This document shows, piece by piece, positions 58,750 through 64,000 of a stretch of DNA of 64,000 nucleotides (positions are counted from its first letter, which is position 1; every line of letters starts with the position of its first letter). This stretch comes from Begonia masoniana (Eukaryota > Streptophyta > Magnoliopsida > Cucurbitales > Begoniaceae). The stretch spans positions 25,039,153-25,103,152 of the forward strand of contig CM039511.1 of the NCBI GenBank assembly GCA_022432975.1, read 5' to 3'. The notes under the pieces are model-generated. The model worked only from the letters and a program-made list of their open reading frames with translations. It was not told where the DNA came from and made no database searches. A program made the translations under genes and the position numbers.

Positions 58750-59635
58750 TCTGGTGCGCGTACCAGATGTGAAGCTTTCAGCAGAAGTGTTGCATCAGTC
58801 AGCTTCAGCTTTGTGATGTAAGCAGTGACATCACACTGCATTATTTCTGAAGATTTCAGTAGTAGTGTCAGCCTTGTCGTTGACATAAAGAAGCAGCAAT
58901 TATTCTGAAGATCGTCATCCTTGACGCTAAACTGCAATTGTATTGCAAGTGGCTTCTCTCTTTCCTTCTCTATTAAATTGAGAAGTCTGTTGTTTGTTTA
59001 TTTAAGTTTTTGAAGAAGATCTCTCTCCCTTTTCGTTTGGTTTGCTCCCACTCTTGTAAGATCTTTTCTTTCTTTAATATAAAAGTTTTATCAGAAGTTC
59101 CATTTCTTTTTATTGATCGTCGATCCTCCCCCTCATTTGGTATCAGAGCCATAATGGCTTTCTAAATCCGTAGTTAATTCATGTATGAATGAATTAAAGA
59201 ATTAAGGTTAATCATTAAATCATTCGTGAATTCTTATTAGCAATGACAATTACTCTCTTTTAATTTTCCTTGTTACTCTTTTCATGTTGAGGTTTTGTGT
59301 GTCACATACCATGCTGATTATACTCTTTTAATTTTTCGTGGTGTATGGATCGTCACCCAAGACGCGTCGAGGTGTGCCACTAGTACCAGGATGGGAAATG
59401 GCTTTTACTCGTAAATCATTGTCAGACGAGTACACTTAAGAAAATTAAACTTGTTTTAATTAGCAGAGGTCCCGTTAGGGAATGTGTGGCCTTGACTCGT
59501 AATTCGTCGGAGATAAGAGTACAAGAAGAAAATTAAACTTGTTTAATTAGCATGGTTAGTAAATTCATCTTACCATTTCAAGATTAATTCTGTTTTCTTT
59601 AGATCGTTCAGACATGGATTAACGTAAGGATAAAA
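58750..59635 (+). promoter_or_regulatory. EPRV copy 1 intergenic region with promoter-like elements and PBS
   Basis: An 886 bp non-coding region between ORF2 and ORF1. At 58814-58834 there are two TGA(C/T) half-sites in the spacing of the as-1 enhancer of the CaMV 35S promoter. A candidate TATA-like TTAATATAAAAG lies near 59076. The primer binding site TGGTATCAGAGCC (59138-59150), complementary to initiator tRNA-Met, conventionally marks position 1 of a caulimovirid genome. No functional claim is made. Confidence 0.65.
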
Positions 59636-60300
59636 ATGAATTTATCTGCTTTAAATATATCATCTGTATCTATTAAAAATGAAGAAATCGTTGAGTACTC
59701 ACAGGCTCAACAATTAAACAAATGGACAATACTCGAAGTAGAATCAAAACGAATTTATAAACTTGGTTTCTTTGATTCCCTCAGTAAACGTGCTGTAAAA
59801 ACTTCTGAATAAACTATATGTTTAGATACTAATGACAAAACAATTTGATTGCTTTATTTAAAAAATATTCAGAAATATTTAACCGAATTTAAATATCTGC
59901 ATATTGGTTTAATACAAATTGCTTTTAAACCATTAACTTTACTAGGATTAAATTCTAGTATTCTAGCAGATCTTAGAGATGCTAGATGTAATGACTAAAA
60001 ATCATTTTAATGGGTATAGTTTAGACTAGTTTATGCCATGGACCAATTTATTTGAATGTTTATCCGAATTTGACTTTATCTTTATCAGATAGAAATCTTT
60101 TTAAAGATGTAAGTTTGCATGTTCAATCGCATGGTTATAATTTCTTAGCTGGATCTGAAACTATTGCTGTGATTTACCGTATTTATTATAAAGTGTTAAA
60201 TACTTTATGCCCGAATGCTATACTCTGTAGTGAGATAGGTAAAACTGTAGTTATTGAATGTAAATTATTAACAACAAATGTTGCGATTCCCGATTAATAA
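59636..60300 (+). pseudogene. EPRV copy 1: movement protein
   Basis: The start is probably ATG 59636. The caulimovirid (30K superfamily) movement-protein pattern is visible in two frames: YLHIGLIQIAFKPLTL, then NVYPNLTLSLSDRNLF and VSLHVQSHGYNFL. Stops occur near 59811 and 59846, and there is a frameshift with stops around 59990-60050. Position at the start of the polyprotein agrees with the family. Confidence 0.72.
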
Positions 60301-62081
60301 ATTGGGAAGAAGTAACTTTCCCATCTAACTTGAATATTCCTAATGTCGTATCCCCTCAACCTATAATCAATAGTCAGTTAGATCAGATAACTCAAACGAG
60401 TGACGGAAACATTGAAGTCCGATTTTCTCCGAAAATCACTCATAGGTTATCTTTATCTAGAAGTATGTCTTCTAGGCATAGTATTCCTCCGCATAGGGTT
60501 TCTATTCCTAGTAGTTCTCAATATTCCGAAGTGGAATCACAACAATCTGAAAATCATAATGAATCTGCCTTTGATTCTAAAATTGAAGGCATTCAAATAT
60601 CTGAACAACAAATTCCTCATGGAATTTACACCAGAAATACGAAATCTCCAACCGTATCAGAAATGGCTTTTAAAATATAAAAAATTTTATGGATTACTCG
60701 CGAGGATCGAAAATACGATTATGAATCAGTAAAGAATTTATGAGCCCTCAAAACAGAATGTTTAAGGAATGATATTTTAAACAATATGATAAAACATAAT
60801 TAGAATTTATTAAAAATCAATTTTATATTGATTTAGAAATCAACCGAACTTTAATGACTTTTACCAAATGGTTTTGGACTTGGTATATAGACCATAGTGG
60901 TAAACTTAATGTTATTGAAGAATATCAGGAATTTTAAACAACTTGATTTAAAAGAAACCGTTCAACTGTTAAGGCGGTTCATCCTCCTCTAGAACCAATT
61001 CAGCTAAAAATGAACAGACAACTTTAGAAGTGGTTCCTTTAGTGGACCTAATGAAACCACTACCTTCTAAAGAAGAGTCAATTAATAAACAGATAATTTT
61101 ACAAATATTAATCTGCAAACAATTAGTTCGAATTGAAAATCACATTAATAATGTAATTCCAGATTCGAAATTAATTCCTTAAACATCAGAAATTCCTATA
61201 ACAACAATATCAAAACCGGATGTTAAACCTCCAATTCTAATAACAAATTTTAATTTTTCAAATCCAAATGAAAATTCTAATTTTATTTATCAGTTAATTA
61301 ATCGAATAAATAAAAAACTCCAACTTAGTACTTTAAGTAATGATGAGTCTGGAGTAAATTCTGAATATCAAGAAATTCAAGATATTCAGGAATCTTTTAA
61401 AAATATGTAGGATTCAATAATTAATTATGATAACAGTCAAGAACCTTTCAGTAGTAAGCAAGACTTACCTATTAACCGTGTAAACTACGATAATGGCCCA
61501 AAAGCCGATAGTGTCCATAGAACTTATTATAAAAGACCAACTCCCCAAGATTTGCTTTGGGAAGAAAATTTTTATTTAGAACAGAAATCTTATAGCGCTA
61601 AAACCATCTATGAATGGAATATTGATGGTTTATCAGACTATCAAATTTACGAAATGATACATTAAATGCTTATGTATTCTAGTGTCTGTAAAGCATCAAA
61701 GAATAGTGATCATGATATCGTTATCTTTATCATCAATGGCTTTACAGGTTGTTTGAAAGGATGGTGGGATAATTATTTATCCTTATCCCAACAAACAGAA
61801 ATTCTTAGAGTTGTAAAGCAAGAGAGTTTTGTGAATGTCTCTGTCGATCCAGTTACTGGATAGACATTGACTCAGTAACGAATGACAACGGTTGAAGATG
61901 CTGTCTATTCTCTTATCCAAGCAATAATTTTCCACTTTATTGGTGCTGTTGAACAGCGTCAAGAACGTGGGCGTGAATTATTACAGAATCTTTGCTGTCC
62001 ATCTTTAACCCACTTTAGATGGTATAAAGATGTTTTCATTACTAAAGTTATGCAGCGTAAAGACGCTAATTCAGAACACTG
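60301..62081 (+). pseudogene. EPRV copy 1: linker and coat-protein N-part, right end
   Basis: A Ser-rich linker (60330-60680) is followed by a damaged stretch with many stops, then a coat-protein segment with the family hallmark GCLKGWWDNYLS and, further on, HFRWYKDVFITKVMQR. The homology ends near 62081, upstream in the gene of the point where the copy begins at 16607. The copy is therefore circularly permuted. Stops near 61408, 61663 and 61861. Confidence 0.75.
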
Positions 62082-63376
62082 CAATAATTGACGCTTTGCT
62101 GCTTTCTCTTTTCAGTTTTTTCCTTAGCTTTCATCATTTTTATTTCGATGAGGGAGTCCCACAAATCGGACTCAGTTGGGTAGCCAACTCTATGACCTTC
62201 GTTTGGATTTTGGGATTCTCCTGCGAGAACGAAAAAAGAGCCACAGTTAGCCTCTAAAGAATTCATTGAGGCATCACTCTTGTTGTCCGGATAATTTTTA
62301 TCGAGAGATAAATACTGGGTTTTAATTACTTCTAGAAGCTTAATTTTCTGATCATGAGGGTTTAAATCCGGATACTAATTTTGAATCATCATTTTAATCT
62401 GATGAATTAAATTTACTGAAGAGTCCGTTGTTAGAGGATTACTAATACGAGAGGACTTTTGGCTGTCCTGATAATGCTTAATAACTTCTGACATAACTGC
62501 CAGACATTTTTCTGAATCAAATCTTGCCCACCACTTCACATAGAAATTCCGTTGGACTTCTGAAATTCCTAAATGATCTTCGTATAACTCGAGGCCCCAC
62601 TGCCATATCCAGTTAATTCGGAACTTGGTACAAAACCATAAAGTATCCTGTCCGATCCAGGGTTTTTTTTACTGATAAAGTGGGGTGACACTTGACCCAC
62701 AAAGAAAATTTTTTCTGAAACTGCTCCAAAAAAATATCAGTTCCGGGGAATGAAATTCCCACCAATGGAGGAACCAAGAGGGGAACTTTGTTTCTGATTT
62801 TAAAATATCCGGGTTTAAAATAAAAAACCACGAATGTGATCGAATTTGATTCTGATAGTAAAAAGTGAAGGTCCAAGCCCTCGTATAATCCCAATAGTTA
62901 TACTTCTGATCATTTATTTTTAAAGTTCGGGTTTCAAATACTGATAATACCCACTCGTGAGGATGAAGCACACGAACAACGTAACACTTAGAATGTGTTA
63001 TCAGAGTCTTACTGTTTTCTTCTTCCAGATAACGATGAAAAATTTGTACGGATGCTGTTTCAGTAAGAATAGCCTCGTAAATATAACGGGCCTTTCCCTC
63101 TGGAACAGTGTACTATTGGGTTTGAAGGTATCTTTCTTTTAGATACCACAGATCTTTCTGATTTAAGTTTAAATCGTTTAGTGATAAAGTGATCAATGGT
63201 TCAACTACTTTCTTTTTAATGAATTGTGGTCCTTGTTCAAGAACCTCTTTAGCAGTTTTTTTCTGATTATTAGATACTGATTGTGATGACGAAGCTCCCA
63301 AAGCTGGAAAGTTTGCACCATACTTATAAGATTCGGTTTTTCTACCACGGCCTCTACCCCGTGATGGGGGTTCCAT
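62082..63376 (-). pseudogene. EPRV copy 2 (inverted): ORF2
   Basis: Starts at 63376 (MEPPSRGRGRGRKTE). It is better preserved than copy 1: open over VVRVLHPHEWVLSVFETRT, and WAR-containing segments near 62520 are readable. It shares the TAG after LQTQ (63113-63115) and the stop after LYQ with copy 1. The normal stop after NY is lost because the inversion junction lies at that codon, and the frame runs to 62066 in copy-1 sequence. Confidence 0.7.
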
Positions 63377-64000
63377 CCTGCAAGAATTCACAGGTTAAGA
63401 AATTGGGAAGAGAATTCTTTTCGCCTTTGAAATATTCTATAAAAAAATCAAAAGCAGATGATTCAGATTTCCATCTAGCAAATATTTGTTTAGAAGCAAG
63501 ATTTTTAACATCTTTTGCTAAAGTTAATTTTGCTGAAGTACAGTCTATTCGAAGAGTAAATTTTTGATTAAGTAAATCATCTTGAAATTTAGAAATACAT
63601 TTGATAATTGAAATATCTCTTTTTAATTGTTGAATAATTTTTTTGTACTGGTTTCCAAACACCAAAAGTAAAGTGAACTAATTCTTCTTTGGTAGTGTTC
63701 GGATTAAACTGTTTTAAAATACCGCCATAACCAATGTCAGAAGCATCGGTTTCAACGATTTTATTCCATTTTGAATTCGGTAAACAAAGACAAGGTAAAG
63801 CTTGTGCTTTTAATTTAATTCTTTTTACAGTTTCAGTATGATCTTGAGTCTAGGGAGGAGGATTTTTCTAAAGACGAGCATACATAATAAAAGCATCCTG
63901 GGCTAAATACTGATAGTAATCTCCTGGATAGTTTAAACTTTTAAGAAATCGTTGTACTTGAGTTTTATCTTTGATTTCATTAGGGAACTTTGATGCAAAT
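63354..64000 (-). pseudogene. EPRV copy 2 (inverted): RT C-end and RNase H
   Basis: Runs off the right window edge. The minus strand shows the end of RT (SLNYPGDYYQYLAQDAF), RNase H with the catalytic ETDASDIGYGGIL retained, and the RNase H C-part open from about 63665 to the ORF1 stop at 63354. It contains a few stops (near 63850 and 63870). It matches 48040-48347 plus 57149-57482 of copy 1, without the Tekay insertion. Confidence 0.8.

Noticed and set aside
59138..59150. tRNA gene fragment
   Set aside because: Only the 13 bases complementary to the tRNA 3' end are present, as expected for a primer binding site; the same holds for the PBSs at 23998, 32800, 44342 and 50414.

Overview
The window is plant nuclear DNA, most likely from a eudicot. 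It is almost entirely transposable elements inserted into one another, and I recognise no ordinary host gene, rRNA or tRNA. The evidence is two SIRE-type Ty1/copia elements, several Tekay/Del-type chromodomain Ty3/gypsy elements and solo LTRs, a MuDR-like DNA transposon (MULE) and an old integrated caulimovirid (endogenous pararetrovirus, EPRV). All coding regions are damaged, so they are pseudogenes. There is one assembly gap, 100 N at 33372-33471.

Layout. (1) 1-8068: 3' part of copia-1, minus strand. Its LTR holds a 2.7 kb gypsy-type solo LTR (215-2903). It keeps an accessory ORF (3423-5464) and RT-RNase H/integrase remains. (2) 8839-14802: a 6 kb MULE with ~600 bp TIRs and two convergent genes: a broken MuDR transposase and a second gene whose RxFYANL domain resembles the accessory ORF of the copia elements. 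It sits beside an eroded gypsy LTR (14803-16190). (3) From 16607 to the end the backbone is EPRV DNA. Copy 1 starts at a (TA)n tract inside the coat-protein region, runs once round the viral genome and ends at ~62081 in the same gene. An inverted second copy follows (62082-64000, minus strand).

Copy 1 is split by three insertions, each with a 5 bp target-site duplication (TSD). The first is a gypsy solo LTR (16643-34016, TSD GTTTA). It contains copia-2, which in turn contains a non-autonomous LARD (21700-28713, TSD TATCA). The second is a minus-strand Tekay element (34635-46428, TSD AAAAC), itself carrying a 3 kb solo LTR (40754-43746, TSD ATACT). The third is a young plus-strand Tekay element (48348-57143, TSD AAACA). 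Removing these gives about 7.5 kb of viral sequence, the size of one caulimovirid genome.

Most notable points: the two-gene MULE, whose genes seem to share a TIR-encoded promoter and first exon; inverted arms in the gypsy LTRs that stay complementary between subfamilies and lie just inside candidate splice sites; a 12-unit array of TTCG-loop hairpins with compensatory changes inside one such LTR; and the circularly permuted, inverted EPRV pair sharing nonsense codons.
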